Assembly (NCBI RefSeq): GCF_030408815.1
Contig: NZ_CP047355.1
Coordinates: 124,001-188,000 of the forward strand
Source of the DNA: Corynebacterium freiburgense
GTDB lineage: Bacteria > Actinomycetota > Actinomycetes > Mycobacteriales > Mycobacteriaceae
Length of the DNA: 64,000 bases
Reading direction: 5' to 3'
In this document: piece by piece, positions 38,201 to 48,112 of the stretch
How the letters are laid out: every line of letters starts with the position of its first letter
Numbering within the stretch: the first letter of the stretch is position 1
Made by a program: the position numbers and the translations under genes
Notes under the pieces: model-generated
The model's input: the letters and a program-made list of their open reading frames with translations, nothing else
Database searches by the model: none
What the model was told of the DNA's origin: nothing

Positions 38201-39592
38201 ATGAATGAGGCTGCAATCACGGCGTTGCGCAACGCGCTACAAGTAAATACCGACCCCCAACTGCGTCTCACATTGGCGGAATTACTCATTGCGGATGGCA
38301 GGTACTCTGAAGCTATTGCCGAAGCGGCTGAAGTGCTCGCAGAACGTCCTGGGGACGAACGGGCAACTGCTCTGCTCACCAAAGCGGCCTCACATATTTC
38401 CGGAGACACTGAAGGTTCCGAAGTTTCACCAATGGAGCCTGAAGTCTTTCAGGCGGCAGATTTAGAAACCGCAGGTGTTGGCGAAACGGGGGCGGTTGAG
38501 ACGCCGGAAACGGCAACAGAAAGTGAGTATGATTGGGGGTCTGCCGAAGAAGATGTGCGCGATGTTGAAGTAGTAGCATTTAATGCCGCGTTGGCCAATG
38601 CAGGGGATTTTTGGGAGCCCGCCAACGATGTGGTGACATTCGACGATGTTGGTGGTTTGGAGCATGTAAAACGGCGACTCAACGAATCGTTTATTCAACC
38701 AATGGAAAACGCGACGATCGCCAAAGTCTTTGGTAAAAAACTGCGTGGTGGGCTGCTATTGTATGGGCCGCCAGGTTGCGGTAAAACCTTTATTGCCCGT
38801 GCGGTAGCTGGGCAAATGGGTGCTGCTTTTAAGTCTGTGGTGATTACTGACGTGCTCAGTGCCTACCGAGGTGAAACCGAACATAATATCCACGCGATCT
38901 TTGAGGATGTGCGGAATTCCGGGATACCTACCGTGATTTTCCTCGACGAAATCGACGCGTTGGCGGTTAAACGTTCCACTCTTTCGGGTGGTGCTTCATG
39001 GCTGCGATCCAGTGTGAACCAACTACTTTTAGAAATGGACTCCATCCAGGCTGAAAACTCGCAACTCTACGTCCTGGCGGCAAGTAATTTGCCGTGGGAT
39101 ATCGATAGTGCGTTCCTTCGGCCGGGGCGTTTGGATCGTACCGTGCTTGTCACCCCGCCAGATGCAGAAGCGCGCCGCGCAATCCTCACCCGGAAAGTAT
39201 CTGAGCTACCCACCAGAAGCCTTAATATTGACCAGTTGGTAAACCATACCGAACGGTTTTCTGGCGCAGACCTTGACCATTTGTGCACAAGCGCTGCGGA
39301 AAAAGCAATGACTGATTCAATCCGCGCCGAGTCCGTTATTCCAATCACCATGAACCATTTTGGTGCCGCCCTTCAAGAAGTGCGTCCCTCGACTGGGGAA
39401 TGGGTTGACAATGCTCGCAATGTTGTCCGGTACGCAAATAAATCTGGCAAATACGACGACTTAGAGCAATTCATACGCGAGTACGATGGTTTGCCAAACA
39501 GCGGAGTTTTGCGGGGCAAACCTTCCGGTGGCCGCGGCGGTGGGCTTTCTGATGGAAAGGGGCAAGCTGAGCGCCGAGGCTGGTGGAGGTAA
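38201..39592 (+). CDS. AAA+ ATPase with N-terminal TPR-like segment
   Basis: A protein of 463 residues. The first 65 resemble a TPR pair (TDPQLRLTLAELLIADGRYSEAIAEAAEVLAERPGDERA), followed by an acidic linker. The Cdc48/FtsH-type AAA+ core begins VTFDDVGGLEHVKRRL, with Walker A GPPGCGKT (about 189-196), Walker B VIFLDEID (about 245-252) and sensor/arginine-finger regions (RPGRLDR). A Gly/Arg-rich tail ends it. AAAGG precedes the ATG. It overlaps or abuts the next gene, a TPR membrane protein, so the two are probably partners. Likely a protein-remodelling motor; the substrate is unknown. Confidence 0.88.
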   Translation: MNEAAITALRNALQVNTDPQLRLTLAELLIADGRYSEAIAEAAEVLAERPGDERATALLTKAASHISGDTEGSEVSPMEPEVFQAADLETAGVGETGAVETPETATESEYDWGSAEEDVRDVEVVAFNAALANAGDFWEPANDVVTFDDVGGLEHVKRRLNESFIQPMENATIAKVFGKKLRGGLLLYGPPGCGKTFIARAVAGQMGAAFKSVVITDVLSAYRGETEHNIHAIFEDVRNSGIPTVIFLDEIDALAVKRSTLSGGASWLRSSVNQLLLEMDSIQAENSQLYVLAASNLPWDIDSAFLRPGRLDRTVLVTPPDAEARRAILTRKVSELPTRSLNIDQLVNHTERFSGADLDHLCTSAAEKAMTDSIRAESVIPITMNHFGAALQEVRPSTGEWVDNARNVVRYANKSGKYDDLEQFIREYDGLPNSGVLRGKPSGGRGGGLSDGKGQAERRGWWR

Positions 39593-39594
39593 AT

Positions 39595-40905
39595 TTGGAT
39601 GCACAAGAAAAAATCAATCGAGCGTATAGGTTGGCAGAAATCGGGCAATATGAGCGAGCCGAACGCATTATTCAAGAAACAGCAGAAGAGTGCAGTAGTG
39701 ATATTCGGTGGATATATCTAACGGGCATCCTAGCTGAGCAAAAAGGTGATTTGGAGGTAGCTCGAGAACACTATGAGCAAGTAATCGCTTTAAATCCACT
39801 AATTTCGGAACCATACCGAGCGCTCGCAAAACTGGCGATAAAAGATGGAGTGCTAGAAAAAGCAGGCGACTACTTGAGCATTGCCGTAGAGCATGAGCCA
39901 GAAAAAGCCGTGAATCATTTTATGGTTGCGTATCTTGCAGTGAAATACGATGCGCTGCCACCATGGGGTGAGGAAGCATTGGCTCGAGCAGAAAAACTGG
40001 GGTACGACCCAGCTGCCTTGGCCTATGTGAAAGCCGTTATGCGGATGAAAAAGGGCGATGAAGAAGGCGGAAAGCGCATAGTCTATGCCGCGTTAGAAGA
40101 GGCACCCGAAGATCCCAATCTGCAATATCTGGCCAGCCTTTTTGAATATGCATATGACGGAGATGCTGGTGTATTAGAAGGGTTAGTTTTCCAAAACCCG
40201 AACTACAGGCCAGGCACGATACTGTTAGTGCAAAAATATGAAAACCGATTGGTTTCAAACCGTTGGTGGATCGTTGTCCTCCTATTAGCTTCAGGGTTTG
40301 TGGGAGCGCAAAACCTTACGATCGCCCTTGCTGGAGTTTTCGTTGGTCTTATTTGTGCTGGTCTAGTGTTGCGCTGGAACCTTGCAAACGCACGCAATAT
40401 TATCGGTGACTTCGCACACCAGGACTATATGCGTGAGCATAGGAATGTGAACATTGGTTTCGGTTTGGCAATCCTCGGAGCCATGCTGCCAATGCTTTAT
40501 CCCTTGATGCCGCAAGCATGGATTGCATTAGGTGTCGCTGCCGCAATATTCACATTGCTTGGGTACCTCATTATGGAGGTTTCTATGCTGCGAAACTACG
40601 ACTCAGAAGAACGTGACCTCATGCTAACTAAACAACTACGCGAATATCGAAATTATCGGTTTGCGCTGATTGGTGGTGGGGTGATTGCGGGTGTGAATAA
40701 GCTTGCTGAAACCTTCCCCGGCGAGGCATTTCATACAGTGCTTGTGGCAGTAGCTGCGTCTTTATTCTTGTCCTCTCTGATAGTGCTGGTAAAAGGCTTT
40801 CAAGAACGTGTTCGAACTACAAAAGTATTTGCCTCATTCTTTATGTTCTTATTTTTTACGTACTTAAGTGCGATATTTGGGGCGCTAGCGTTTATCCAGG
40901 TGTAG
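39595..40905 (+). CDS. TPR-containing polytopic membrane protein
   Basis: A protein of 436 residues from a TTG at 39595, chosen because GGTGGAGG ends 5 nt before it; a GTG at 39583 inside the previous gene is the alternative. Residues 1-200 are TPR repeats (AYRLAEIGQYERAERIIQE; GDLEVAREHYEQVIALNPLISEPYRALAKLAI). Residues 220-436 hold about six membrane helices in three pairs. The soluble repeats and the AAA+ partner, also with a TPR segment, suggest a membrane-tethered ATPase complex (inference). Confidence 0.78.
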   Translation: MDAQEKINRAYRLAEIGQYERAERIIQETAEECSSDIRWIYLTGILAEQKGDLEVAREHYEQVIALNPLISEPYRALAKLAIKDGVLEKAGDYLSIAVEHEPEKAVNHFMVAYLAVKYDALPPWGEEALARAEKLGYDPAALAYVKAVMRMKKGDEEGGKRIVYAALEEAPEDPNLQYLASLFEYAYDGDAGVLEGLVFQNPNYRPGTILLVQKYENRLVSNRWWIVVLLLASGFVGAQNLTIALAGVFVGLICAGLVLRWNLANARNIIGDFAHQDYMREHRNVNIGFGLAILGAMLPMLYPLMPQAWIALGVAAAIFTLLGYLIMEVSMLRNYDSEERDLMLTKQLREYRNYRFALIGGGVIAGVNKLAETFPGEAFHTVLVAVAASLFLSSLIVLVKGFQERVRTTKVFASFFMFLFFTYLSAIFGALAFIQV

Positions 40906-41035
40906 GACCTTGTGGGGTGCAACTGGCTTGGGTTTATTATTTTTAATAATCGCATCTTGGTTAGGTGCCCCAAATAGGAATATCCCCTCCATTTTGCCGA
41001 CCTAGGGCGGAGTTTTGTGGAGAGGATTTGCGTTG

Positions 41036-41109
<74 letters not shown>

Positions 41110-41177
41110 TGGTACAAGTCAAGCTCATTCCTCGGTTTACTATAGTGGCTTGCTGGATCATCCAACAAAACTCGTGC

Positions 41178-42080
41178 TTATGGGCGTTCTACGATTCGGA
41201 TCAGGGTTGCTGAGGGTGGGCAGAAAACGCGGAATGGTACGTACTTGGAATTACCTAAACCATTTGTTACGTGCATCCACATATTGCCGAACTTATGTAG
41301 GCCTTTGGCACGGCCGCGGTCGATTCCGCAATTGGTCACAATGGTGTGTCCACCAGGCAGGCAGATCTGCCCGCCGTGGGTATGACCGTGAAGGCTGAGT
41401 TGGTATCCATCGGTTTCAAATCTTTGAAGAATATGTGGTTCGGGGGAGTGCGAGAGTCCGATGGTGAGGTCGGCGTCTTGGTTTGGTGGGCCTGCAATAG
41501 TTTCGTAGTGGTCGAGCCTGTGGTGGGGGTCGTCTACTCCAGCGATTGCGAGGCGAACACCAGCGGTTTTAAATTCGATGCGTTTGTGGGTAGCGTCATG
41601 CCAGCCGTGTTCGATAAAGGCCGCGCGCATGCTTTTCCAGGGGAGTGCTTCGTCACTGACTTTTCGCTTTTTGCCTAGTAGATATCCGAAAGGATTGACT
41701 GGTCTGGGGCCAAAGTAATCATTTGAGCCGAAGACGAAGACACCGGGACGCCGTAGGAGTGGGTCGAGGGCGCGAAGTACGTGGGGGACGGCGTGGGCGT
41801 CGCCAAGATTATCGCCGGTATTGACTACAAGGTGGGGGTTGAGGGAATCCAGGGCGGAAACCCAGGCAATTTTCCGATTTTGATTGGGCAGCATATGGAG
41901 GTCTGAAATATGGAGGATTCGGAATTCTTTGCGCCCGTCGAGGGTGCCGGGGGCGAGCAGCGGGACCTCTACTTGGTGGAGTTTGAAATTGTAAATTTCA
42001 CTATGGGCCCAAGCTGCAGTTGCGCCGCCGAGGGCGGTAAGACCGCCGAAAATACTGAAAATTTTTGCAGGTGTTCGCAC
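41178..42080 (-). CDS. Metallophosphoesterase, YaeI-like
   Basis: A protein of 300 residues. An N-terminal hydrophobic stretch (FSIFGGLTALGGATAAWA) may be a signal anchor. The calcineurin-type phosphoesterase motifs follow in order: ILHISDLHM, VVNTGDN, VFGSNDYFG (GSND in place of the usual GNHD), GLSHSP and LHGHTHGGQ, which together bind two metal ions. Likely substrates are phosphoesters at or outside the membrane, possibly UDP- or lipid-linked; this is not settled by sequence. It is divergent from the yqeY-like gene. Confidence 0.9.
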   Translation of the reverse strand: MRTPAKIFSIFGGLTALGGATAAWAHSEIYNFKLHQVEVPLLAPGTLDGRKEFRILHISDLHMLPNQNRKIAWVSALDSLNPHLVVNTGDNLGDAHAVPHVLRALDPLLRRPGVFVFGSNDYFGPRPVNPFGYLLGKKRKVSDEALPWKSMRAAFIEHGWHDATHKRIEFKTAGVRLAIAGVDDPHHRLDHYETIAGPPNQDADLTIGLSHSPEPHILQRFETDGYQLSLHGHTHGGQICLPGGHTIVTNCGIDRGRAKGLHKFGNMWMHVTNGLGNSKYVPFRVFCPPSATLIRIVERP

Positions 42081-42112
42081 AGCTTATGAGCGTACATGTA
42101 TCGTCGCAAAGT

Positions 42113-42565
42113 ATGAGTGAGTTAAAGGAACAGATTCGAAAAGACCTGACTGCAGCCATGAAAGCACGCGATAAAGAGCGCGTTGCAGTGTTGCGAATGC
42201 TCCAATCGAGTATTGTTTACGCCGAACGCGAGGGCGAATTGCACGAGGCAGACAATGCAGAGGTGCAGAAGGTCATTGCGCGTGAAATTAAAAAACGTTG
42301 CGAGTCCGCAACAATTTATGCTGAAGCGGGCCGCGCCGAATTAGCAGCTGCCGAAACCACCGAGGCAGATATCCTTGCAGAATACCTACCAAAACAACTT
42401 GACGACGCCGCGCTCAACCAACTCGTAGCAAAGGCTATCGCCGAAACTGGTGCTACCGGTATGCAGGACATGGGGAAAGTAATGAAGGCGGCCAGTGCAG
42501 CGGCCGCCGGTCAAGCAGATGGAAAACGTATCTCCGAGGCTGTAAAGGCGCAATTACAAGCGTGA
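42113..42565 (+). CDS. GatB/YqeY-domain protein
   Basis: A protein of 150 residues from the ATG at 42113 (MSELKEQIRKDLTAAMKARD), the usual family start and length; in-frame starts at 42065 and 42086 would only add a non-conserved stretch. The YqeY family is related to the C-terminal domain of the GatB amidotransferase subunit and may bind tRNA. DILAEYLPKQLDDAALNQLVAKAI and ATGMQDMGKVMKA are family hallmarks. Its 3' end overlaps the convergent penicillin-binding protein gene by 12 bp. Confidence 0.93.
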   Translation: MSELKEQIRKDLTAAMKARDKERVAVLRMLQSSIVYAEREGELHEADNAEVQKVIAREIKKRCESATIYAEAGRAELAAAETTEADILAEYLPKQLDDAALNQLVAKAIAETGATGMQDMGKVMKAASAAAAGQADGKRISEAVKAQLQA

Positions 42566-44911
42566 TGCCTCATCAATGAGTTGCTGGATTACATCAGAAA
42601 TCTCATTGACTGCATTATCAATGTCCTGCTGGTTGGGCTGTGGCGGCCCACCGGTACCATCGGAAACCTGCAGCGTAACTTTTTTGGATCCTTGTAGCAT
42701 TGAACCATCTGGGACTACGGCAATTACTCTGCCGCTGGGGACCCCATTACCAGGAACTTTTGTCGTGGCAACAGAATATCCGTCTTGTTCTAGACGTTTC
42801 CGAGCGGCAGATTCCGTAAGTCCGGTAACTGAAGGCAGTGCGGCTGCCGCTAATCCTTGGGTGTAGCGGTCGTCAATAGGCGCTAGGTTTCCTTCGTAGG
42901 CGGCGGGGGTCGCCGATGCTACCGAAAGCCATGTGCGTGCGGTCTCCATGCCGCCATATAGATCACCATGGCCGCATTGTCGCAGCGGTGAAGTGCACAA
43001 AGGTGTGATATTCGTGCCGTCGTTATACGCATAGGCAGCGGCGGCAAACGTTGAGTTATAGCCAAGAAACGCACTGGACTGGTGTGACTCCGTTGTTCCA
43101 GTTTTAGCTGCTGTGGGAATGCCCCAACCAAAGGCGCTTGCCGCCGGGGCTGCAGTGCCGGTCTTGGTGTCATCGCTTAAAGCAAGCGAAAGTGCATTTG
43201 CAATTTCTGGTGACACCGCTTCCTCACATTCTGGGCGCTCAATAGGAACTTCATTGCCGGTGCGATCTACGATTCGATCAACCGGGTTTGGTTCGCACCA
43301 CCGGCCATGGGAAGCAAGTGTGGCCGCAACATTGGATAGTTCAAGAGGATTAATTGCAGTAGGGCCCAAAGTATAGGAACCAAGGTTATTGTCCCGCATA
43401 TACCCAGCAATGGAGTTTTCACCATCAAAACTCCCCTCATCCTCATAGGATCGAAGCCCTAGCTTTACAGACATATCTACAACGTCCTTTACGCCGACCT
43501 CCTCGATCAGCTTGACGAATGTTGTATTTGGCGATTGGGCCAGTGCTTCTTTCAAGGTCATCGTGGGTTTATAAGCACCAGAATTCTCCACACAGTATGT
43601 ACCAGCTGGACAGTTCTTTGCCCCACCAGAGCCCAATCCACGAGCTTCATACCGAGGCGGAACCGCCAAGGGGGTTTCCACCCCAAGGCCCTTCTCCAAA
43701 GCGACAGCAGCGGTAAAAATCTTAAATACCGAACCTGCACCATTGCCTACACGAGTGGATGTTTGCGGCAATACGGTTTCACCTGCTTCAAGATTCAACC
43801 CATAGTTGCGCGAAGAAGTCATGGCAAGGATTTTGCGGGAATCCTGGCCAGGTTCCACCACATTCATGACATTTGCGACGCCAACGGCCATGGGGTCTGC
43901 CTGATTCACTACCGCCTGGTGGGCGGCATCTTGGATATCGGGGTCCAATGTGGTGTAGACCGTATAGCCGCCTTTGCTAAGGTCATCGACCGAAATGCCC
44001 TTGCCGGCCAAGTATTGGATTACATAATCGCAGAAAAAGCCACGATCGCCCGCTGCAATACAACCATTGGGGAGAGTTTTTGGTTGCTCCAGAACACCAA
44101 GTGGTTCTTGTTGATACTTTTCCGCATCGGCCTGAGTGAGTACCCCCGTTCGGACCATAGTGTCAAGTACTGTATTGCGGCGTTCTGTCACCCCTTCAGG
44201 ATTGGTATAAGGATTTAAAAACGATGAAGACTGAACAATACCTGCCAGCATTGCAGCCTGAGGAACATTTAATTCCGAAGCTGGTATATCAAAATAAGTA
44301 CGAGCTGCGGCTTCTACACCGAATGCACCATTGCCAAAAGGCACAATATTAAGATAGCGGGCGAGAATTTCATCTTTGCTGAGAATCTTCTCAAGATCCG
44401 AAGCCATCTTCATTTCTCGCAATTTGCGCGCATAGCTTGTTTCTGTGGCAGCAATTTGTTCGGCTTCAGTTTTGGCGTTTACCAACAATAGATAATTCTT
44501 TACATATTGTTGATCTAATGTTGACGCGCCTTGTTCAACTGAACCGGAGAACAAATTTGTGAGCGTAGCGCGAATAGTGCCTTGCCAATCAACCCCATCA
44601 TGCTCATAAAAGCGATGATCTTCGATGCTGACAATGGCTTGCTTCATCGGCTCCGAAATCTGTTCACTCGGTACCTCAAAGCGACGCTGTGTATAAAGCC
44701 AGGCCATAGGCTGTTCATGGGCATCCAAGATGGTAGTAACTGTGGGAGTAGTACCATCTGTGAGATCCGCCAGATTTGATTCCATGGCTTCTTGAGTTCT
44801 GGTAAGAACCACACTAGAAACTCCCGCGAGAGGAGTCATTGAAAGGGCTCCGATGATACTCATTGCAATAGTTACAATAAGTATTCTTCCGACAGATTGA
44901 AGCTTGGTCAC
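42554..44911 (-). CDS. Bifunctional class A penicillin-binding protein with PASTA domain
   Basis: A protein of 785 residues. Order: N-terminal membrane anchor (10-35); glycosyltransferase 51 domain with catalytic Glu in VSIEDHRFYEHDGVDW (near 97) and QGASTLDQQYVKNYLL; transpeptidase domain with SVFK, SPN and KTGT motifs; C-terminal PASTA domain (about 690-755, LPSVTGLTESAARKRLEQDGY) and an acidic tail. It polymerises and cross-links peptidoglycan. A PBP1-type gene divergent from whcA is conserved in corynebacteria. Confidence 0.95.
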   Translation of the reverse strand: MTKLQSVGRILIVTIAMSIIGALSMTPLAGVSSVVLTRTQEAMESNLADLTDGTTPTVTTILDAHEQPMAWLYTQRRFEVPSEQISEPMKQAIVSIEDHRFYEHDGVDWQGTIRATLTNLFSGSVEQGASTLDQQYVKNYLLLVNAKTEAEQIAATETSYARKLREMKMASDLEKILSKDEILARYLNIVPFGNGAFGVEAAARTYFDIPASELNVPQAAMLAGIVQSSSFLNPYTNPEGVTERRNTVLDTMVRTGVLTQADAEKYQQEPLGVLEQPKTLPNGCIAAGDRGFFCDYVIQYLAGKGISVDDLSKGGYTVYTTLDPDIQDAAHQAVVNQADPMAVGVANVMNVVEPGQDSRKILAMTSSRNYGLNLEAGETVLPQTSTRVGNGAGSVFKIFTAAVALEKGLGVETPLAVPPRYEARGLGSGGAKNCPAGTYCVENSGAYKPTMTLKEALAQSPNTTFVKLIEEVGVKDVVDMSVKLGLRSYEDEGSFDGENSIAGYMRDNNLGSYTLGPTAINPLELSNVAATLASHGRWCEPNPVDRIVDRTGNEVPIERPECEEAVSPEIANALSLALSDDTKTGTAAPAASAFGWGIPTAAKTGTTESHQSSAFLGYNSTFAAAAYAYNDGTNITPLCTSPLRQCGHGDLYGGMETARTWLSVASATPAAYEGNLAPIDDRYTQGLAAAALPSVTGLTESAARKRLEQDGYSVATTKVPGNGVPSGRVIAVVPDGSMLQGSKKVTLQVSDGTGGPPQPNQQDIDNAVNEISDVIQQLIDEASRL

Positions 44912-45048
44912 GCCTTTACCCTACGTTGAGTTTGGTTATATGGGGAAGTACTAAACTCCCCCCGCAATGTGATAAGTTCGACAAATTCTAGGTCCTGTGA
45001 ATAAACTTACAGCATAATAGAAGTTTTAGCAGGTAGGAGGCTCACCTT

Positions 45049-45408
45049 ATGACCACTTCATTGGTCCGAGATCGTCGCCGAAATCCCTACTTTTCGGGGA
45101 ACAATAGAGATACTGCGGTAGAAAGCCGCACAAAAACTCGCGGTGATTGGGTGTCGCTTGCTAAGTGTCGTGATGGTGACCCTGACGCACTATTTGTCCG
45201 TGGGGCAGCCCAACGAAGTGCCGCAGTGATTTGCCGCCATTGTCCAGTACTACAGGAATGTCGCGCTGATGCATTAGATAACCGAGTGGAATTCGGGGTG
45301 TGGGGTGGATTAACGGAGCGGCAACGACGTGCACTACTAAGAAAAAACCCTCATGTAACTAATTGGGCCGAATACCTTTCATCAGGGGGTGAACTGATCG
45401 GCATCTAG
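45049..45408 (+). CDS. whcA: WhiB-family iron-sulfur regulator, WhcA-like
   Basis: A protein of 119 residues with four Cys for a 4Fe-4S cluster (AKCRDG and CRHCPVLQEC), the GVWGG turn and a basic DNA-binding tail (RQRRALLRK). Its place between the PBP gene and a small DUF4177-like gene is that of whcA, which in C. glutamicum restrains oxidative-stress genes. An AGGAGG site lies 8 nt before the ATG, and CATAAT about 35 nt upstream may be its -10 box. Confidence 0.92.
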   Translation: MTTSLVRDRRRNPYFSGNNRDTAVESRTKTRGDWVSLAKCRDGDPDALFVRGAAQRSAAVICRHCPVLQECRADALDNRVEFGVWGGLTERQRRALLRKNPHVTNWAEYLSSGGELIGI

Positions 45409-45423
45409 CGATACAGTGGACCC

Positions 45424-45579
45424 ATGACAAAATGGGAATATGCGACAGTTCCACTGCTTACGCATGCAACAAAGCAAATATTAGATACCTGGGGTGAGGA
45501 TGGTTGGGAGTTGGTGTCTGTGCTCCCCGGTCCGAATCCTGAAAACCACGTTGCCTATCTGAAGCGGGAAAAGCTGTGA
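45424..45579 (+). CDS. DUF4177-like small protein
   Basis: A protein of 51 residues (MTKWEYATVPLLTHATKQ ... GWELVSVLPGP ... YLKR) with the WEY and GWELV hallmarks of the DUF4177 family. Function unknown. It lies 15 nt after whcA and overlaps the ridA start (GTGA), so all three are probably co-transcribed. Confidence 0.85.
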   Translation: MTKWEYATVPLLTHATKQILDTWGEDGWELVSVLPGPNPENHVAYLKREKL

Positions 45580-46025
45580 ACAGACTAGAAAAATTGGGGC
45601 TTCAGCTTCCGGCTGTGGCGGCACCAGTGGCCGCATACGTTCCCGCCGTTCGAGTTGGTAACCAAGTGTGGACTTCGGGACAGCTGCCATTTGTTGATGG
45701 AAAACTGCCTGCAGTAGGCAAAGTTGGGGACAAGATAACTGTGGAACAAGCCGCAGAATATGCACAGATTGCGGTTATGAATGCTTTTGCTGCAGTTCAT
45801 GCGCTTGTAGGAATTGAAAACGTAACCCGCGTGTTAAAGGTCACAGGCTATGTGGCTTCAGCTGAGGGCTTTATCAATCAACCTGCAGTTCTTAACGGTG
45901 CTTCGAATGCAATCGGAGACATTTTCGGAGCAGCTGGAGCTCATGCAAGGTCTGCGGTTGGTGTGGCTGAGCTGCCATTAGGTTCCCCCGTAGAGGTAGA
46001 AGTCATAGTAGAAATTGCCGACTAA
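45576..46025 (+). CDS. RidA/YjgF-family protein
   Basis: A protein of 149 residues from a GTG that overlaps the preceding stop. It matches the larger actinobacterial RidA-like branch (RVGNQVWTSGQLPFVDGKLPAVGKVG; ARSAVGVAELPLGSPVEVEVIVEI). Classical RidA hydrolyses reactive enamines and imines from PLP enzymes. The catalytic Arg of the classical group falls in ARSAVGVAELP, so activity is plausible. Confidence 0.92.
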   Translation: MNRLEKLGLQLPAVAAPVAAYVPAVRVGNQVWTSGQLPFVDGKLPAVGKVGDKITVEQAAEYAQIAVMNAFAAVHALVGIENVTRVLKVTGYVASAEGFINQPAVLNGASNAIGDIFGAAGAHARSAVGVAELPLGSPVEVEVIVEIAD

Positions 46026-46062
46026 TAGTCGGATATGACTCTTGGGGTCTAAACTAACAATC

Positions 46063-46878
46063 ATGGAGCATCCTGCTTACAGCCAATTGCGTCAAGTGAC
46101 GCCATCAGCGGCCGTCGTACTATGTCCAAATCCGGGCTACGCTTCACTCGAAGGAACAAACTCCTGGGTGATTCGAGCCCCAGGAGATCCAAATAGCATT
46201 GTTATTGACCCCGGCCCTGAAGATGAAGGGCATCTAAATGTGCTTAATGCTCGGGCGGATAAAGTAGAACTTATTTTGCTTACGCATCGGCATTATGACC
46301 ATGCTGACTCGGCAACTCGGTTCCGCCAGCTCACAGGAGCCCCAGTTCGAGGCTGGCACACAGCCTATTGTAGAGGCGCTGACAAACTCGAAGATGGAGA
46401 AATAATTCAGCTTGAGGGCGTAACACCTCAGATTGAAGTGGTACATACTCCAGGACATACTGCGGATTCGGTGTGTTTCTTTATTTGGAGTGGCGAAGTT
46501 GGTAACTCCGAACTTGAGGGCATTGTCACCGGTGATACGATTGCTGGCCGCCACACCACTATGATTTCTGAAACAGATGGTGATTTAGGGCAGTACCTGG
46601 AAACACTCACTATGTTGGAGAAGCGCGGCAAGGACGTGACGTTATTGCCCGCGCATGGGCCAGACCATCCCGATCTTTCCGTATTGGCACGAAAGTACAT
46701 TGATCGGCGTGAACAGCGTTTACAGCAAGTAAAAGAAGCACGGAAAAAGCTCGGGAAAGACGCGAAGCTAAAAGATATTGTCGATGAGATTTACACGGAT
46801 GTAGATCCAGTTTTGCGTGGTGCCGCTGAGCAATCAACTCGAGTGACCGTTCGATACCTTGAAGAGCACGGAGAATAA
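46063..46878 (+). CDS. Metallo-beta-lactamase-fold hydrolase, LACTB2-like
   Basis: A protein of 271 residues from the ATG at 46063; TAAACT about 10 nt upstream suggests a leaderless transcript. Zinc-binding motif THRHYDHADSA (HxHxDH), further His in HTPGHTADSV, Asp in VTGDTI and His in LPAHGPDH, and a C-terminal winged-helix-like part. Such proteins hydrolyse thioesters or act as nucleases; the substrate is not clear. It is convergent with glxR. Confidence 0.9.
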   Translation: MEHPAYSQLRQVTPSAAVVLCPNPGYASLEGTNSWVIRAPGDPNSIVIDPGPEDEGHLNVLNARADKVELILLTHRHYDHADSATRFRQLTGAPVRGWHTAYCRGADKLEDGEIIQLEGVTPQIEVVHTPGHTADSVCFFIWSGEVGNSELEGIVTGDTIAGRHTTMISETDGDLGQYLETLTMLEKRGKDVTLLPAHGPDHPDLSVLARKYIDRREQRLQQVKEARKKLGKDAKLKDIVDEIYTDVDPVLRGAAEQSTRVTVRYLEEHGE

Positions 46879-46896
46879 TTCCGCGAATACATTCGA

Positions 46897-46943
46897 AAAG
46901 GCGCCCGGTGAGAAGATTATTTCATCTTCCTAGGGGCGCCTTT
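46897..46943. terminator. Bidirectional terminator between the MBL gene and glxR
   Basis: AAAGGCGCCC (46897-46906) pairs with GGGCGCCTTT (46934-46943); an inner GAAGAT/ATCTTC helix sits at the tip. Confidence 0.85.
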
Positions 46944-46983
46944 GTACTTAGAAGCTAGTTATATAAAACGCATGTGATGTGTT

Positions 46984-47667
46984 TTAGCGTGCTCGGCGTG
47001 CTAAGTGTTCGGTATCAACGATAAGAACAGACTTGCCTTCAAGTCGAATCCAACCACGGTGTGCGAAAGTAGCCAGCGCCTTATTGACCGTTTCTCGAGA
47101 AGCTCCTACCAATTGCGCGATTTCCTCCTGAGTGAGATCGTGGTTCACGCGCAAAGCGCCACCCTCCTGTGTACCAAACCGGTTGGCAAGTTGTAATAGT
47201 GTCTTGGCCACACGACCGGGAACGTCGGTAAAAATAAGGTCTGCAAGGGAGGCGTTGGTTCGGCGCAGCCTGCGGGCAAGAACTCGTAACAGTTGTTCGG
47301 AAATCTCTGGATGATCGGCAATCCATTTACGCAGCATTTCGGAATTCATTGTTGCTGCTTGAACTTCGGTCACGCATACTGCTGAAGATGTGCGTGGTCC
47401 GGGGTCGAAGATGGAGAGTTCACCAAACATATCCGATGGCCCCATAACGGTAAGAAGGTTTTCGCGGCCATCGGTAGAGTGGCGGGCGAGCTTTACTTTG
47501 CCAGCGGTGATGATATAGAGGCGGTCGCCAGGCTCACCTTCTTCAAAAATGGTGGTTCCGCGTGGGAATCTGACTGTTTCCAAATCTTGGATTAAATTGC
47601 TGACGGCAACAGGATCAACGCCCTGAAAGATTCCGGCGCGGGACAGGATTTCCTGTACGGCATCCAC
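46984..47667 (-). CDS. glxR: cAMP-responsive global regulator GlxR (CRP family)
   Basis: A protein of 227 residues, identical in length to C. glutamicum GlxR and very similar over its whole sequence as I recall it. The cAMP-binding domain ([37 protein letters not shown] with phosphate-binding Arg) is followed by the dimer helix and a C-terminal winged helix ([30 protein letters not shown]). GlxR controls several hundred genes of carbon and energy metabolism through TGTGA-N6-TCACA sites. Confidence 0.97.
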   Translation of the reverse strand: MDAVQEILSRAGIFQGVDPVAVSNLIQDLETVRFPRGTTIFEEGEPGDRLYIITAGKVKLARHSTDGRENLLTVMGPSDMFGELSIFDPGPRTSSAVCVTEVQAATMNSEMLRKWIADHPEISEQLLRVLARRLRRTNASLADLIFTDVPGRVAKTLLQLANRFGTQEGGALRVNHDLTQEEIAQLVGASRETVNKALATFAHRGWIRLEGKSVLIVDTEHLARRAR

Positions 47668-47789
47668 TCGTATTTCTCCTTAAACGGATCACTAAGATGA
47701 CGACTCAATATGACCGGTTCTTCGCGACCTGTTCGGCATGAGTTGAATATGCGCGCTTCGCCGGTGGGTAGGTCCCCCAACAGAAGAAC

Positions 47790-47805
47790 CTTTACTTAGA
47801 TCACA
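47790..47805 (-). promoter_or_regulatory. Possible GlxR half-site upstream of glxR
   Basis: The minus strand reads TGTGATCTAAGTAAAG, with a perfect left half and central TA of the GlxR consensus but a poor right half. It lies about 120 nt before the glxR start and could serve autoregulation. Confidence 0.35.
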
Positions 47806-48112
47806 CTCTACTATGCGGTTCGTCACTCTGGGTATTAAACCGTGTTCATTGTCGCAGATATAGCCCGGTTAATGTGCTATGAAGTGGTGTTGGAAAACCC
47901 AAAGACGCGGCTTGTACAGGTGAAAGCTGGATCGTATCAGGTTATTAAACCGTTATAAAAGAAAAGCGGTAGAATCCAGAGGTTTTCGTGTTCAGATCGC
48001 CCATATATGCGAAACGGTGTGAGGCGATGGCATCAAGATGTAGGTGGGTGTGCCACACCCAGAACCATTCAGGTGGGTTTCTGGGTGTTTGTTTTGCGGG
48101 TTTTGCCCTTTA
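47806..48112. other. Gene-free stretch with a hairpin at 48055-48088
   Basis: In these 307 bp I see no gene. ACACCCAGAACC (48055-48066) pairs imperfectly with the arm ending CTGGGTGT (48081-48088); T-rich sequence follows on the plus strand. It may end transcription arriving from the small gene at 48.1-48.2 kb or from the glxR side. Confidence 0.45.
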